A stretch of 64,000 nucleotides of DNA, taken from contig NZ_AJKR01000002.1 of assembly GCF_000257665.1 (NCBI RefSeq), positions 496,001 to 560,000 on the forward strand, read 5' to 3'. Each line of letters opens with the position of its first letter. Position 1 is the first letter of the stretch. Source of the DNA: Candidatus Aquiluna sp. IMCC13023. GTDB lineage: Bacteria > Actinomycetota > Actinomycetes > Actinomycetales > Microbacteriaceae. Made by a program: the position numbers and the translations under genes. Positions 27,333 through 38,320 of the stretch are shown here, piece by piece. The notes beneath the pieces were generated by a model. The model searched no databases and was not told the DNA's origin. It saw only the letters and a list, made by a program, of their open reading frames with translations.

Positions 27333-28313
27333 ATGGTTATAAAGGAACGCGACGTTTTCGGGCAAGTGCTGGTGGCACTCGTCACGCCAATGACTCACGA
27401 TGGTGAAGTCGATTGGGATGCAACCGAAAAACACATGGACTACGTCATTTCAAACGGAGCCGACGGCATTGTCATCACCGGCACCACCGGAGAAACATCG
27501 ACCCTCACTGATGCGGAGAAGATTCAGCTTGTGAAAGTTGGGAAGTCTGTAGCGGCTGGCCGGGCCAAGATTATCACCGGCGGAGGATCCAACGAGACCG
27601 CTCATGCGATTCAGCTTTATAAGGCCAGCGAGAAAGCCGGAGCTGATGGCGTGATGATCGTCACGCCCTATTACAACAAGCCGACTCAGGCTGGAATTCT
27701 CACCCACTTCAGGATGATTGCCGATGCAACTGATCTTCCGGTGATTCTCTATGACATTCCTGGTCGCACAGGGGTTGCAATTGGCTATGACACTTTTCAT
27801 CGAGCAGCCAAGCACCCAAATATTGTTGCGGTCAAGGATGCCAAGGGCGACCTTGCACAGGTTTCAAGGCTGATGCTGGAAACAGGTTTGATGTATTTCT
27901 CAGGGGATGACTCATACGCGCTGCCTCATCTTTCAGTGGGTGCCACCGGCCTGATCGGAGTCACTGCAAACATTGCTCCGCATGCTTACCGGGAAATGAT
28001 CGATGCCACCAATGCAAATGATTTCCACGCTGCCCTCAATGTGCATAACGCCCTTGAGCCGCTGCAGCGTGCAGTTATGAACCACGTTCCAGGTACAGTG
28101 GCCGCAAAGTACGTACTGCACGGCTTAGGGCTTATTGGTTCACCAAGAGTCAGATTGCCACTGGTGGGACCAGAGGACAGCGAGGCTGCTGCAATTGAAT
28201 CCGGCATTGACCAGGTTGAAAGCGTACCTGGCTTGAGTTTTGACAACTTCCGTCCTGATAGAAATGCCGCCGCTGGCGGTGCGCTGCCCAAGGTAGCTGG
28301 GACAACCAGATAG
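27333..28313 (+). CDS. dapA: 4-hydroxy-tetrahydrodipicolinate synthase
   Basis: First committed enzyme of lysine/DAP synthesis, condensing pyruvate with aspartate semialdehyde; 326 residues. The Schiff-base lysine is K168 (VAVKDAKGD), Y140 is in ILYDIPGRTG, and the GTTGET substrate loop is at 50-55. The last base of the stop codon is the first base of the RNase J start, so the two are coupled. Confidence 0.96.
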   Translation: MVIKERDVFGQVLVALVTPMTHDGEVDWDATEKHMDYVISNGADGIVITGTTGETSTLTDAEKIQLVKVGKSVAAGRAKIITGGGSNETAHAIQLYKASEKAGADGVMIVTPYYNKPTQAGILTHFRMIADATDLPVILYDIPGRTGVAIGYDTFHRAAKHPNIVAVKDAKGDLAQVSRLMLETGLMYFSGDDSYALPHLSVGATGLIGVTANIAPHAYREMIDATNANDFHAALNVHNALEPLQRAVMNHVPGTVAAKYVLHGLGLIGSPRVRLPLVGPEDSEAAAIESGIDQVESVPGLSFDNFRPDRNAAAGGALPKVAGTTR

Positions 28314-29995
28314 TGGAGCTGCAGTCTCCACCGGCACTCAAGCCGGGCACTCTGAGAATCATCCCACTTGGTGGTTTAGGAGAGATCGGTCGAAACATGA
28401 CCGTTTTCGAGCTCGATAAGCAAATCATGATCGTCGATTGCGGTGTGTTGTTTCCCGAGGAGACGCAGCCTGGAGTGGATGTAATCCTCCCTGACTTTAG
28501 TTACCTGGAAGACAAACTGGATCGCATCGTCGGGATGGTTCTTACGCACGGGCACGAAGACCACATAGGTGGAGTGCCGTATCTTCTCCGTCATAAAAAA
28601 GACATACCGATCTTGGGTTCCACTTTGACCCTGGCATTCCTTGAGGCGAAACTCAAAGAGCACCGTATTGCGCCGTTGACTCATACCGTTGCCGCCGGGC
28701 AAATAGAGCGCATGGGGCCTTTTGAACTTGAGTTTGTTGCAGTAAACCATTCAATCCCAGACTCCTTGGCCGTCATAATCCGGAGCGTCGCTGGCACAGT
28801 TCTTGCGACCGGAGATTTCAAGATGGATCAGCTGCCCTTGGATGGCAGGCTCACTGACCTTCGGGCGTTCGCGAAGATTGGCGAAGAGGGGCTAGATCTA
28901 TTCATGGTGGACAGCACCAATGCCGATGTCCCGGGCTTCACGCCCCTTGAGCGCGACATTGGGCCAGTTATCGAGAACGTTATTGCTAAGACTCCGGGAA
29001 GAGTCGTGGTTGCCTCATTTAGCTCACACGTCCACAGAGTTCAGCAGGTTATCGATGCGGCGCTCGCAAATAATCGCAAGGTTGTTTTCGTAGGCCGCAG
29101 CATGGTAAGAAACATGACCATCGCTGCTGAGCTTGGGTTTTTGAAGGTGCCGGATGGGCAGATAGTAGATATTCGAAAAGCTGGAAACTATCCGGATAAC
29201 AAGTTGGTCTTCATGTCCACCGGTAGCCAGGGAGAACCGATGGCGGTGCTTTCAAGAATGGCTAGACAGGACCACCAAATTCAAATCGGACCTGGCGATA
29301 CGGTATTGCTTGCAAGTTCACTGATTCCAGGCAATGAAAACGCTGTCTACCGCGTCATCGACGGGCTCACCAAAATTGGTGCCAACGTTGTTCACAAGGG
29401 AAACGCAAAGGTTCATGTTTCTGGCCATGCGGCAGCTGGTGAGCTTCTTTATTGCTACAACATCTTGAAGCCGAAAAACGTGCTGCCGATTCACGGCGAG
29501 TTCCGTCATCTGCAAGCAAATGCTGACCTCGCTATTAAAACCGGAGTTCCTGTGGAGCGAACTTTATTGGCTGAAGATGGTGCCGTAATTGACATGGCTG
29601 ACGGGATCTGCGAAATAGTCGGCCGAGTCGCCTGTGACATGCTTTACGTTGACGGTAAGACCGTTGGCAAGATTACCGAGGACGACCTCAAGGACCGCAG
29701 GATATTGGCCGAAGAGGGCTTTATTTCTATCTTTGTAGTTGTTGACAAGGCAAGCGGCCAGATTGTTGAAGGCCCGGAGATTAAGGCTCGGGCCTACGCC
29801 GAGGAGGATCACGTCTTTGACGACATCCTCCCGGAGGTTCGGACAGCCTTGATGCGTGCCGCAGCCGACGGCGTTAGAGACACCTATGGTTTTCAGCAGG
29901 TAATTCGGAAAACAGTTGGTTCCTGGGTTGCCAGAGCACACCGTCGCAAGCCAATGATTATCCCAATCGTTGTTTATTCTTCGCGCCCCGCCTAA
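28313..29995 (+). CDS. rnj: Ribonuclease J
   Basis: Metallo-beta-lactamase-fold ribonuclease (560 residues) with endonuclease and 5'-exonuclease activity in the family. The metal motif HGHEDH is at 79-84, and the beta-CASP part includes SFSSHVHRVQQ and the GHAAAGEL region. The GTG start overlaps the dapA stop by one base. In Actinobacteria RNase J takes part in rRNA maturation and mRNA decay together with PNPase, encoded upstream. Confidence 0.95.
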   Translation: MELQSPPALKPGTLRIIPLGGLGEIGRNMTVFELDKQIMIVDCGVLFPEETQPGVDVILPDFSYLEDKLDRIVGMVLTHGHEDHIGGVPYLLRHKKDIPILGSTLTLAFLEAKLKEHRIAPLTHTVAAGQIERMGPFELEFVAVNHSIPDSLAVIIRSVAGTVLATGDFKMDQLPLDGRLTDLRAFAKIGEEGLDLFMVDSTNADVPGFTPLERDIGPVIENVIAKTPGRVVVASFSSHVHRVQQVIDAALANNRKVVFVGRSMVRNMTIAAELGFLKVPDGQIVDIRKAGNYPDNKLVFMSTGSQGEPMAVLSRMARQDHQIQIGPGDTVLLASSLIPGNENAVYRVIDGLTKIGANVVHKGNAKVHVSGHAAAGELLYCYNILKPKNVLPIHGEFRHLQANADLAIKTGVPVERTLLAEDGAVIDMADGICEIVGRVACDMLYVDGKTVGKITEDDLKDRRILAEEGFISIFVVVDKASGQIVEGPEIKARAYAEEDHVFDDILPEVRTALMRAAADGVRDTYGFQQVIRKTVGSWVARAHRRKPMIIPIVVYSSRPA

Positions 29996-30018
29996 GCCCA
30001 AATCACCAAATAGATTGC

Positions 30019-30030
30019 TAGTTTTTCCTC
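30019..30030 (+). promoter_or_regulatory. Leaderless-type -10 box for ftsK
   Basis: TAGTTT (30019-30024) is followed by exactly six bases and the ftsK ATG; the gap from RNase J has no Shine-Dalgarno sequence. Confidence 0.45.
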
Positions 30031-32550
30031 ATGGCAGCAAAGACTCCACCACCCCGCAGACCGACTAGTAGCCGGTCTGCCAAAAAGCCTGCGACCTCAA
30101 GGTCGAGGGAGGCTGCCCGCAAACCCTCCGGCCCTTCGAATCAACGCTCAAATCTTGGCGCCACGCTAAGCGCCGGTTATCTTGGTGTCGCTCATTTTTT
30201 TGGTGGCATAATTCGGGCCTTCAGTACCGAAAAACTCTCGAACGAAGACCGTAGAGACGGCGCACCATTTTTTCTGCTGTTGCTCAGCATTTCTGGTGCC
30301 GCGAACGCCTGGTTCCTAATCGGAGAACCTTGGGCGCTAGCACTGCACAATTTCACTTTCGGGATGCTTTTCGGGTTAGTCGCTTACGCCTTGCCGGTTG
30401 TGTTTTTTGGTTACGCGCTTTATTTATTCAGGCACCCCGCCTCGGTCAGGGACAGTTCTAGATTCGCGCTGGGATTCTGGTTGCTTTTATCTGTTATCTC
30501 AGGGTTTTTCCACGTCTTTTCCAATATGCCTTCTCCACGGGATGGCGTCGATGCATTGGCAGAGGCAGGGGGTCTCTTTGGTTGGTTGGTTGGAGGCCCG
30601 CTTGCTGAGATTTTGAGTATTTACGTAGCTGTGCCCGCACTAGTTTTGTTGTCCGTAATTGCACTGCTAGTGATGACAGGAACCGCTCCCAATAAAATCA
30701 TTGTCAACTTCAAGAGGCTCTACGGATTTTTGTTTGCTGAAAACAAAAACTCAGTTGAGACCGACGCATTCGATGCCAAGAAGTCAAGCTGGTGGAAGAA
30801 AGAGCGTGAGCTAGAGCCCGCTTTTGATTCCCCCCTCGTGTCGGACATCGATGAGTTTGTTGCAGCCGAAATAGATGCTCCGATTGAATCGGTAGATGTC
30901 GCGGTCAATGGCGATGACTCGAGTGATGAGCCAGAGTTTTTCTCACAACCAGAAGGGGTGACCGAGCCAATCGACATACCTTCCTCAGAAAGAGCAAAAC
31001 GGCCCTATGTGCTACCGGCGCTTGGTCTGCTTTCGGCAGGTACACCCCACAAAGCGAAATCCGCGGTGAACGATCAGGTGGTTGCTTCCATCAACGAGGT
31101 TTTCAAAGAGTTCGATATTCAAGCCAGGGTGTCCGATTTCCAGCGTGGACCGACTGTGACTAGATACGAAGTTGAACTGGCACCGGGGGTGAAGGTCGAA
31201 GCTGTAACAAGGTTGGTCAATAACATCAGCTACGCGGTGGCTTCCAGTGAAGTTCGTATTTTGGCCCCAATTCCAGGTAAGAGCGCTATCGGCATTGAGA
31301 TTCCTAACACCGATAGGGAGACTGTTTCTCTTGGAGACGTTCTGAGATCTAAGGCTGCAACCGGTGTTCAACACCCCTTGACAATCGGCGTTGGAAAAGA
31401 TGTCGAGGGCGGTTACCTGGTAGCAAACCTTGCCAAAATGCCTCACTTATTGGTAGCCGGGGCTACTGGAGCAGGTAAGTCAAGCTTTATAAACTCTATG
31501 ATTTGCTCCGTATTGATGCGGGCTACTCCTGCCGAAGTTCGAATGGTGCTGGTTGACCCTAAGCGAGTTGAGCTCTCGGTTTACCAAGGGGTTCCGCACC
31601 TGGTTACTCCAATCATCACAAATCCTAAAAAGGCTTCTGAGGCTTTGCAATGGGTCGTCAGAGAGATGGAGTCGCGTTACGACGATCTGGCGTCTTTTGG
31701 TTTCAAGCACATCGATGATTTCAATCGCGCTGTTATCAGCGGAGACGTAAAGGTTCCGGAGGGATCCAAGCGAGACCTGCAACCATATCCTTATCTCTTA
31801 GTGGTGGTGGACGAGCTTGCGGATTTGATGATTGTTGCGCCACGGGACGTTGAGGATTCTATTGTTCGGATTACTCAGTTGGCCAGAGCATCAGGCATCC
31901 ACCTGGTGCTGGCAACCCAGCGACCTTCGGTCGACGTGGTGACCGGTCTAATAAAGGCAAACGTTCCTTCGAGGCTTGCTTTCTCGGTCTCTTCTTTGAC
32001 TGACTCTCGGGTAATTCTTGATCAGCCGGGAGCTGAGAAGCTGGTGGGGCAAGGTGATGCGCTTTTCGCGCCAATGGGAACGAATAAGGCAGTTCGCGTT
32101 CAAGGAGCTTGGGTGTCTGAAGCCGAGCTTCAAAAAGTAGTTGACCATGTCAAGGCTCAGATGAACCCTGAGTACCGAAGTGATGTAATACAGCGGGTAA
32201 CTTCTAAGGTCGTGGATAGCGACATCGGCGACGACATGGATATTCTCCTTGCGGCTTGTGACTTAATCGTCAATTCTCAATTTGGGTCAACCTCAATGCT
32301 TCAGCGGAAGCTGCGGATTGGCTTCGCGAAGGCGGGACGAATGATGGATCTTCTTGAATCCCGCGGGGTTGTCGGAGCTTCTGAAGGCTCGAAGGCCAGG
32401 GATGTTCTAGTTAAGGCAGAAGATCTGCCAGCTTTACTTAGCAAGATAAGCGGCCAAACCTCGGCTGTGGTCGAGGGCGATTCGCCGGGTTCCGATGACG
32501 AACCGGATGAAGACGCTTGGCAGCTAACCGGCAGGCGCGATGACTTCTAG
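30031..32550 (+). CDS. ftsK: DNA translocase FtsK/SpoIIIE
   Basis: Septum-located DNA pump for chromosome segregation, 839 residues. A basic, proline-rich N-terminus (1-45) precedes about four membrane helices (80-220), an acidic linker, and the motor. Walker A is GATGAGKS at 477-484, Walker B is [12 protein letters not shown], and the C-terminal winged-helix gamma domain (about 735-810, ending SKARDVLV) recognises polar sequences that guide movement. The stop overlaps the pgsA start by 11 bases. Confidence 0.95.
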   Translation: MAAKTPPPRRPTSSRSAKKPATSRSREAARKPSGPSNQRSNLGATLSAGYLGVAHFFGGIIRAFSTEKLSNEDRRDGAPFFLLLLSISGAANAWFLIGEPWALALHNFTFGMLFGLVAYALPVVFFGYALYLFRHPASVRDSSRFALGFWLLLSVISGFFHVFSNMPSPRDGVDALAEAGGLFGWLVGGPLAEILSIYVAVPALVLLSVIALLVMTGTAPNKIIVNFKRLYGFLFAENKNSVETDAFDAKKSSWWKKERELEPAFDSPLVSDIDEFVAAEIDAPIESVDVAVNGDDSSDEPEFFSQPEGVTEPIDIPSSERAKRPYVLPALGLLSAGTPHKAKSAVNDQVVASINEVFKEFDIQARVSDFQRGPTVTRYEVELAPGVKVEAVTRLVNNISYAVASSEVRILAPIPGKSAIGIEIPNTDRETVSLGDVLRSKAATGVQHPLTIGVGKDVEGGYLVANLAKMPHLLVAGATGAGKSSFINSMICSVLMRATPAEVRMVLVDPKRVELSVYQGVPHLVTPIITNPKKASEALQWVVREMESRYDDLASFGFKHIDDFNRAVISGDVKVPEGSKRDLQPYPYLLVVVDELADLMIVAPRDVEDSIVRITQLARASGIHLVLATQRPSVDVVTGLIKANVPSRLAFSVSSLTDSRVILDQPGAEKLVGQGDALFAPMGTNKAVRVQGAWVSEAELQKVVDHVKAQMNPEYRSDVIQRVTSKVVDSDIGDDMDILLAACDLIVNSQFGSTSMLQRKLRIGFAKAGRMMDLLESRGVVGASEGSKARDVLVKAEDLPALLSKISGQTSAVVEGDSPGSDDEPDEDAWQLTGRRDDF

Positions 32551-33088
32551 AAGCTTTATTTACAGACAAACCCCCAACCTAATTACATTGACCAGGCTGG
32601 CAATGGTGCCAATTGTCCTTTGGCTAATCTTTGATTACTGGGATTTTTGGGGCCGGTTTGCCGCGCTGGTGCTGCTGGTGCTTGCGGCTTCGACCGATGG
32701 TATCGACGGTGCTATTGCTAGAAGGCGGAACCTGGTCAGTGATTTCGGCAAGCTACTTGACCCAATCGCAGATAAAGCCTTACTTACTGGAGCCCTTGTT
32801 GCGTTATCTGCTCAGGGCGCAGTTCCTTGGATAGCGACTTCGCTGATTCTTGGAAGAGAGTTGATTGTGACCGTTTACCGGTTGGTGGTTGCGAAGCGTC
32901 GAGTGATTGCAGCTACCGGGGGTGGAAAATTCAAAACAGTCATGCAAATCATCGCGGTTAGCCTGGCATTGGCGCCATTTGAAGTCTTGGGTGACTGGTA
33001 CGTGCTCTTTACCCAGGCTGTTGTCTGGTTTACCGTTGTGTTGACGCTTTGGAGCGGAAAGCAGATTCTATGGCCGAGCAAGTTATAG
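32540..33088 (+). CDS. pgsA: CDP-diacylglycerol-glycerol-3-phosphate 3-phosphatidyltransferase
   Basis: Membrane enzyme of phosphatidylglycerol synthesis, 182 residues with several membrane helices. The CDP-alcohol phosphotransferase motif is complete: D53, D56, G57, A60, R61, G70, D74 and D78 in the correct spacing. It overlaps ftsK upstream by 11 bases and cinA downstream by 19, so the three are expressed together. Confidence 0.93.
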   Translation: MTSRSFIYRQTPNLITLTRLAMVPIVLWLIFDYWDFWGRFAALVLLVLAASTDGIDGAIARRRNLVSDFGKLLDPIADKALLTGALVALSAQGAVPWIATSLILGRELIVTVYRLVVAKRRVIAATGGGKFKTVMQIIAVSLALAPFEVLGDWYVLFTQAVVWFTVVLTLWSGKQILWPSKL

Positions 33089-33552
33089 CGCTGGCAAAAA
33101 AGGCCGGCCTCTCAATCGCTATTGCTGAATCGATTACTGGAGGCGCGTTAGCCTCCGCTCTAATAGGCGTCGATGGAGCCTCCGAGGTAGTGCTTGGAGG
33201 GATTGTTGCCTACCAGGACCGCATCAAGGAGCAACTCCTAGGGGTGTCACCGGCCCTGATAGCCAATCAGAGTGCGGTAGATGCCGAAGTTGCCGCACAG
33301 ATGGCTGAAGGCGTCCGAGAAAGGTTCTCCAAGGCTGCCGGCAAAGACTTAGGTTCGGTCATCGGAATAGCAACTACGGGTGTTGCCGGACCAAGCAGCG
33401 TGTCGGGGAGAATGCCAGGAGAAGTTTTCATCGCAATCAGTTCCTCTCAAGGCGTGACCGTCTACAGCGAAAACTTTGAGGGTTCAAGGAATCAAATCAG
33501 AATGCTTTGCCTGGATCGCGCAATCGAGATCCTTAGGGAACATTTAGCCTGA
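33070..33552 (+). CDS. CinA C-terminal domain protein (nicotinamide-nucleotide amidase type)
   Basis: Single-domain protein of 160 residues from the ATG at 33070, matching the PncC-like CinA C-terminal family: AIAESITGGALASAL at the start, GGIVAYQDRIKEQLLGV, and TTGVAGPSS later. PncC converts nicotinamide mononucleotide to nicotinate mononucleotide in pyridine recycling. An in-frame TTG at 33049 would add seven residues and overlap pgsA further; the ATG gives the usual N-terminus. Stand-alone CinA proteins between pgsA and clgR are normal in Actinobacteria. Confidence 0.88.
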   Translation: MAEQVIALAKKAGLSIAIAESITGGALASALIGVDGASEVVLGGIVAYQDRIKEQLLGVSPALIANQSAVDAEVAAQMAEGVRERFSKAAGKDLGSVIGIATTGVAGPSSVSGRMPGEVFIAISSSQGVTVYSENFEGSRNQIRMLCLDRAIEILREHLA

Positions 33553-33609
33553 GTAGTTGGTTATCAATCAGGAAACATTCAGTTACTTTGGGTATTTTTA
33601 GCAATAGAA

Positions 33610-33626
33610 GCCGATAGATTATCGGC
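33610..33626 (+). promoter_or_regulatory. Perfect inverted repeat just before the clgR ribosome binding site
   Basis: GCCGATA-GAT-TATCGGC (33610-33626) is a perfect seven-base inverted repeat whose last base touches CAGGAGG, the clgR ribosome binding site. It may be an operator for an autoregulator or an mRNA hairpin controlling ribosome access. It does not match the GCG-type ClgR box as I know it. Confidence 0.5.
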
Positions 33627-33638
33627 CAGGAGGAAACT

Positions 33639-33953
33639 TTGGTTCTGCTTAGACAAGAAATCGGTGACGTACTTCGTAACCACCGCTTAGAACAGGGTCA
33701 GACACTTAGGCAAGTGGCTGCCAAGGCTTCTGTTGCCCTCGGCTATCTTTCCGAGGTCGAACGCGGTCAAAAAGAAGCCTCCTCTGAGATTCTTGCATCC
33801 GTAACCGAGGCACTTGACGTGCCATTAGCGCAGTTGCTGCGCGAGGTTTCTGACCGTCTTGCACTGGTCGAAGGCGTTTATGCCGAAAAGACTTACATCC
33901 CGGACACCGTCCCAGATGCTTTTGTAACCGAAGCAGAGCTTTACTCTCACTAG
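33639..33953 (+). CDS. clgR: XRE-family regulator, ClgR type
   Basis: A 104-residue protein with a Cro/CI helix-turn-helix (about 5-60, containing [27 protein letters not shown]) and a short C-terminal tail. ClgR activates clp protease and other stress genes in Corynebacterium, Streptomyces and Mycobacterium, and its gene stands upstream of recA there as here. The TTG start is well supported by AGGAGG at good spacing. ClgR of other species is degraded by the Clp protease it controls; this tail ends ELYSH, so I cannot confirm a degradation signal. Confidence 0.86.
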   Translation: MVLLRQEIGDVLRNHRLEQGQTLRQVAAKASVALGYLSEVERGQKEASSEILASVTEALDVPLAQLLREVSDRLALVEGVYAEKTYIPDTVPDAFVTEAELYSH

Positions 33954-34183
33954 TGAAGCTGAGTCAGTTCCGGCAACTAGTCGACGAGGAGTTTGGACCT
34001 AGCTTCGCCGCCGTGATATTGGCGGACACCAGACTCACAGACAAATCAGATAAAACCCCGCTGGAGCTAATCAAGTCTGGCGATGATCCCAAGGAAGTAT
34101 GGCTAGCGCTCTGCTCTCACCTTGGCGTTCCTAAGGAACGTTGGCACGGCAAACCTCGGACAAAGCAACACGCCGAAAACTAA
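33953..34183 (+). CDS. DUF3046 family protein
   Basis: A 76-residue soluble protein matching the actinobacterial DUF3046 family (MKLSQFRQLVDEEFGPSFAAVILADTRL at the start, VPKERWHGK near the end). The GTG start shares one base with the clgR stop. These proteins are almost always encoded just before recA, but no function is established. Coupled translation with clgR is visible in the overlap. Confidence 0.85.
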   Translation: MKLSQFRQLVDEEFGPSFAAVILADTRLTDKSDKTPLELIKSGDDPKEVWLALCSHLGVPKERWHGKPRTKQHAEN

Positions 34184-34187
34184 TCAT

Positions 34188-34203
34188 TCGAAATTTTGTT
34201 CGA
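34188..34203 (+). promoter_or_regulatory. LexA-binding SOS box upstream of recA
   Basis: TCGAAATTTTGTTCGA matches the actinobacterial LexA operator (TCGAAC-N4-GTTCGA) at 11 of 12 defined bases. It lies about 130 bases before the recA ATG. The lexA gene is in the same window. Confidence 0.85.
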
Positions 34204-34333
34204 ACGCCTATTGTTACTAACAGCTAAGAGTTTCTAAGACTTATCAAGAGGTTTCTTGCCAGGTCTGCAAAATGTCTTAGACGGAGCGTAGCTTCGTTGT
34301 AAACAAGGCGCCAGGCGTCGGAAAGAGGTTGTA

Positions 34334-35422
34334 ATGCCAAGTGCATCAGATAGAGAAAAGGCCCTAGACACTGCTTTAGCGCAGATTGATCGCCAGTTCG
34401 GCAAGGGGTCAGTTATGCGATTGGGATCCGAAGAGCGCGCCCCAATAGCATCGATCTCAACCGGCTCAATCGCGTTGGACGTCGCATTGGGAATTGGTGG
34501 GCTTCCAAGAGGTCGAATCGTGGAGGTATACGGGCCAGAGGCCTCAGGTAAGACAACCATTGCTCTTCACGCTATCGCTAGCGCTCAGAAAGCCGGCGGT
34601 ACAGCCGCATTTATTGATGCCGAGCACGCTCTAGACCCTATTTACGCCGCCAAGCTTGGTGTAGACATCGATGCACTTCTTGTTAGCCAGCCAGACACCG
34701 GAGAGCAGGCGCTCGAGATTACTGACATGTTGATCCGATCCGGATCAATCGATGTCATCGTGATTGACTCTGTCGCCGCGCTAGTGCCCCGTGCCGAGAT
34801 CGAAGGCGAAATGGGAGACACTCACGTGGGTCTTCAGGCTCGTTTGATGTCTCAGGCTCTGCGTAAGCTAACCGGCGCAATCAGCAACACGGACACCACC
34901 GCAATCTTTATCAACCAGCTGCGTGAAAAAATCGGAGTCTTCTTCGGTTCACCAGAGACCACTTCGGGTGGAAAGGCTTTGAAGTTCTATGCGTCGGTCC
35001 GATTGGACATTCGTCGAATTGAGACCCTAAAGGACGGACAGAACAACGCCGTGGGTAACCGCTCAAGAGTTAAGGTCGTAAAGAATAAGCTTGCGTCACC
35101 ATTCAAGCAGGCAGAGTTCGATATCATCTTCGGCGAGGGAATCTCCCGCGAGGGTAGCTTGATCGACTTTGGTGTCGAGCAGGACATTGTTAATAAGTCT
35201 GGAGCCTGGTACACCTTTGACGGCGAACAACTGGGTCAAGGAAAAGAAAATTCGCGCAAGTTCTTGAAGGAAAATCCGGAGATTGCAGCCACCATCGAAC
35301 AGAAGATCAAGGCGAAGCTTGGCGTGGGAGTTCCACGACCTGTTGCTGACCTTCCGGTTGAGGAAATTGCAGATGCAGTAGAGGGCACTAAGCCGGTCGC
35401 TAAGGCCGCAAACGATGCCTGA
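34334..35422 (+). CDS. recA: Recombinase A
   Basis: DNA strand-exchange protein and co-protease for LexA self-cleavage, 362 residues. Walker A is GPEASGKT at 67-74; the [21 protein letters not shown] segment with the L2 region is intact, and the C-terminus is a short acidic/variable tail. The ATG has AAGAGG at usual spacing. An SOS box lies in the leader. The stop lies inside recX, which overlaps recA by 8 bases. Confidence 0.98.
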   Translation: MPSASDREKALDTALAQIDRQFGKGSVMRLGSEERAPIASISTGSIALDVALGIGGLPRGRIVEVYGPEASGKTTIALHAIASAQKAGGTAAFIDAEHALDPIYAAKLGVDIDALLVSQPDTGEQALEITDMLIRSGSIDVIVIDSVAALVPRAEIEGEMGDTHVGLQARLMSQALRKLTGAISNTDTTAIFINQLREKIGVFFGSPETTSGGKALKFYASVRLDIRRIETLKDGQNNAVGNRSRVKVVKNKLASPFKQAEFDIIFGEGISREGSLIDFGVEQDIVNKSGAWYTFDGEQLGQGKENSRKFLKENPEIAATIEQKIKAKLGVGVPRPVADLPVEEIADAVEGTKPVAKAANDA

Positions 35423-35927
35423 TATAAAGCCTCAAGAAGCACAGCCTCAAGAAACACGGTCTCAAGAGAAGCTGGAAAAGCGCGCACGTAACGTGCTGCT
35501 TTTCCAGCTTTCTCGAAGCATGAAGACTAAATGGCAGCTAGCCCAAATTCTTGAAAAACGAGAGATTCCTCCGGAGATAGCACAGCCTCTTCTGGATCGG
35601 TTCGAGGAAGTCCAGTTGATTGACGACTCAGTTTTTGCCGCTGCCTACGTTCGCTCCAGAGTCGAAAAAGGGAAATCTTCAAGAATTATCAGCAGAGAAT
35701 TACAACAAAAGGGCGTGGATAGGTCTTTAGTTGAAGAGGCTGTTTCGGGTATAACTAGAGAAGATGAAGAGAAGCTGGTTCTGGAATTAGGTAGGGCTCG
35801 TTGGGACCGGCTGGCAAGTTTAGAACTCGATGCGAGATACAGAAGAGTCTCGGGATTCTTGATGAGGAGAGGCTTCAGCTCGTCAATGGTTTCTAGCGCA
35901 CTTCGCGAAATTAGGTCTAACGACTAA
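35415..35927 (+). CDS. recX: Regulatory protein RecX
   Basis: RecA modulator of 170 residues. After a glutamine-rich N-terminus (about 1-22) come the three-helix repeats of Rec[52 protein letters not shown] and [25 protein letters not shown]. It overlaps recA by 8 bases, the normal coupled arrangement. RecX family members limit RecA filament growth. Confidence 0.92.
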   Translation: MPDIKPQEAQPQETRSQEKLEKRARNVLLFQLSRSMKTKWQLAQILEKREIPPEIAQPLLDRFEEVQLIDDSVFAAAYVRSRVEKGKSSRIISRELQQKGVDRSLVEEAVSGITREDEEKLVLELGRARWDRLASLELDARYRRVSGFLMRRGFSSSMVSSALREIRSND

Positions 35928-35940
35928 AATCAAGCCTGTC

Positions 35941-37410
35941 ATGTCTCTTACCTACGAAGTCCGCACCTTTGGGTGCCAAATGAACGTTCACGATTCTGAG
36001 CGTATCTCTGGACTGCTTGACTCAGCTGGCTATGAGGAAAGTAAGGGGAAAGACCCGGACATAGTTGTTTTTAATACTTGCGCCGTTCGTGAGAACGCGG
36101 ACAACAAGCTTTATGGAACGCTCGGTATGTTGCTTCCCAAAAAAGAGGCTAATCCTAAGCTGCAGATTGCCGTTGGCGGCTGTTTGGCGCAGAAGGATCA
36201 GGACGTAATCTTGCAGCGGGCGCCTTGGGTGGACGTGGTGTTCGGAACCCACAACATGGGCTCCCTGCCGGTTCTGCTGGAGCGAGCAAGGCACAATGCT
36301 GAGGCTCAAATCGAAATCCTGGAATCCTTGGAGGTTTTCCCCTCTACTCTTCCAACCAAGCGTGAGAGCCCGTTTAGCGGCTGGGTGTCGATTTCGGTGG
36401 GTTGTAATAACACCTGCACCTTCTGCATAGTCCCAACGCTGAGGGGCAAGGAGAAGGACCGACGCCCCGGGGAGATTTTGGCCGAAGTCGAAGCACTCGT
36501 TGCTGATGGGGCAATCGAAGTTACCCTGTTGGGCCAAAACGTCAATGCATACGGAGTTGAGTTCGGTGATCGCGGTGCATTCGCCAAATTGTTGAGGGCG
36601 TGTGGTGAAATCAAGGGGCTTGAACGGCTCAGATTCACATCTCCTCACCCTGCGTCATTTACGGACGACGTGATTGCCGCGATGGCTGAAACCTCGAACG
36701 TTATGCCCCAACTACACATGCCAATGCAGTCTGGTTCGGACAAGGTTCTGAAGGACATGAAGCGCAGTTACCGAGCGTCAAAGTATCTGGGGATTCTCGA
36801 TCGCGTTCGCGCGGTAATGCCGGAAGCTGCGATAACAACCGACATAATTGTGGGCTTTCCGGGCGAGACAGAACAGGATTTTCAGGACACCATAGACGTC
36901 GTTAGAAAATCGAGGTTTGCAGCCTGCTTCACCTATCAATACTCGAAGCGGCCGGGAACTCCAGCTGCCGAAATGCCCGATCAGCTTCCTAAGGAAGTAG
37001 TTCAAGAAAGATACGAACGCCTTCTAGCAGTCGTCAACGAAGTTGCTTGGGAGGAAAATAAGCTCCTGGTTGGGACAGAGGTTGAGGTGCTGGCTTCAGC
37101 CAATGAAGGTCGCAAGGACTCTCAGACCGATCGCCTAACTGGAAGAGCGAAAGATAACCGACTTGTCCACTTCGATGTTCCAGAGGGCCAGGAAGCTCCT
37201 CGTCCAGGTGACGCCGTGAGGCTCAGAATCACCAGAGCGGCTCCATATTTCCTTGTTGCCGACTACGCGCCTGGCGGGCTATACGAGGTCCGTAGAACTG
37301 CCGGTGGGGACGCCTATGACCGTCGTCAGCTCGAGAGCTGCGGTGTCCCGGGTCCCGGGGAGTCCAAAGTTTCACTTGGCTTACCGATCAGAGTGAAAAG
37401 TGGGGTTTAG
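35941..37410 (+). CDS. miaB: tRNA-2-methylthio-N6-dimethylallyladenosine synthase
   Basis: Radical-SAM methylthiotransferase (489 residues) that adds the methylthio group to i6A37 of tRNA. The N-terminal cluster ligands are C12, C47 and C81; the radical-SAM ligands are C155, C159 and C162 (CNNTCTFC); a TRAM domain follows at about 375-445. Its substrate modification is made by MiaA, encoded next. A TAAAAT hexamer ten bases before the ATG could give a near-leaderless transcript. Confidence 0.95.
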   Translation: MSLTYEVRTFGCQMNVHDSERISGLLDSAGYEESKGKDPDIVVFNTCAVRENADNKLYGTLGMLLPKKEANPKLQIAVGGCLAQKDQDVILQRAPWVDVVFGTHNMGSLPVLLERARHNAEAQIEILESLEVFPSTLPTKRESPFSGWVSISVGCNNTCTFCIVPTLRGKEKDRRPGEILAEVEALVADGAIEVTLLGQNVNAYGVEFGDRGAFAKLLRACGEIKGLERLRFTSPHPASFTDDVIAAMAETSNVMPQLHMPMQSGSDKVLKDMKRSYRASKYLGILDRVRAVMPEAAITTDIIVGFPGETEQDFQDTIDVVRKSRFAACFTYQYSKRPGTPAAEMPDQLPKEVVQERYERLLAVVNEVAWEENKLLVGTEVEVLASANEGRKDSQTDRLTGRAKDNRLVHFDVPEGQEAPRPGDAVRLRITRAAPYFLVADYAPGGLYEVRRTAGGDAYDRRQLESCGVPGPGESKVSLGLPIRVKSGV

Positions 37411-38320
37411 CGCCCTAGCTATCGTTGGCCCTACTGCCTCGGGCAAGTCCGGGCTGGCCTTATCTTTAGTCGAAGCGCTGGAATCGTCTGGGCAGCCGGC
37501 CGAAATTATTAATGCGGATGCGATGCAGCTTTATCGGGGCATGGACATCGGAACAGCAAAATTGCCCAAAAATCAGCGTCGGGGTATTGAACATCACTTG
37601 ATAGACGCGATTGAACCAAGCGCGGAAATGACAGCGGCCGAATATAGCAAGCTGGCAATAGACACTGCCAACGAGATAAGGGTTCGAGGGAAGTTGCCGG
37701 TGTTTGTGGGCGGGAGCATGTTCTACCTAGCGGCCGCTCTCGATTATTTTGATTTCGCTCCAACCGATAAGGAAATTCGAGACCAACTCGAGTCTCAGGC
37801 GGAGGTTGTTGGCAACCTTGAAATGCACAACCAGCTTGCGAGGCTAGATCCAGAGTCTGGAAAGAAAATCCACAGCAATAATGTTCGAAAGGTCATCAGA
37901 GCACTCGAGGTGATTCAGATAACAGGACTGCCATTTGTCTCTACGCTTCCGGACCCCGAGTACCTTGTCCCCACTCTCACCATTGGCATCGATGTTGACA
38001 GAGACGTTCTGAAGCCACGCATTGCAGACCGTGTGGCAGGAATGTGGTCGCAGGGCTTAATTGACGAGGCGGGGCGACTTCTAGAGGGCAAAACGCTGCT
38101 ATCCAAAACCGCACGTGCTGCTATCGGCTATCAACAAGTCTTTCAACAAATCTCCGGAGAACTTGATGAAGCTTCGGCAATTCAAGACACGATTCGCCTA
38201 ACTAACCGATATGCGAGAAGGCAAATGTCCTGGTTTAAGCGAGATCGTCGCACTCATTGGTTGCCGGACTCCCCGGAATTGCTCCAGTCCGCATTGGAGC
38301 GAATTAGGCTTGGGGTATGA
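37400..38320 (+). CDS. miaA: tRNA dimethylallyltransferase
   Basis: Transfers the dimethylallyl group to A37 of tRNAs reading UNN codons; 306 residues. The P-loop is GPTASGKS at 10-17, with [18 protein letters not shown] next. The GTG start overlaps miaB by 11 bases and the stop overlaps dapF by 4. The isoprenoid donor DMAPP comes from the MEP pathway, two enzymes of which (dxr, ispG) are encoded in this window. Confidence 0.95.
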   Translation: MGFSALAIVGPTASGKSGLALSLVEALESSGQPAEIINADAMQLYRGMDIGTAKLPKNQRRGIEHHLIDAIEPSAEMTAAEYSKLAIDTANEIRVRGKLPVFVGGSMFYLAAALDYFDFAPTDKEIRDQLESQAEVVGNLEMHNQLARLDPESGKKIHSNNVRKVIRALEVIQITGLPFVSTLPDPEYLVPTLTIGIDVDRDVLKPRIADRVAGMWSQGLIDEAGRLLEGKTLLSKTARAAIGYQQVFQQISGELDEASAIQDTIRLTNRYARRQMSWFKRDRRTHWLPDSPELLQSALERIRLGV

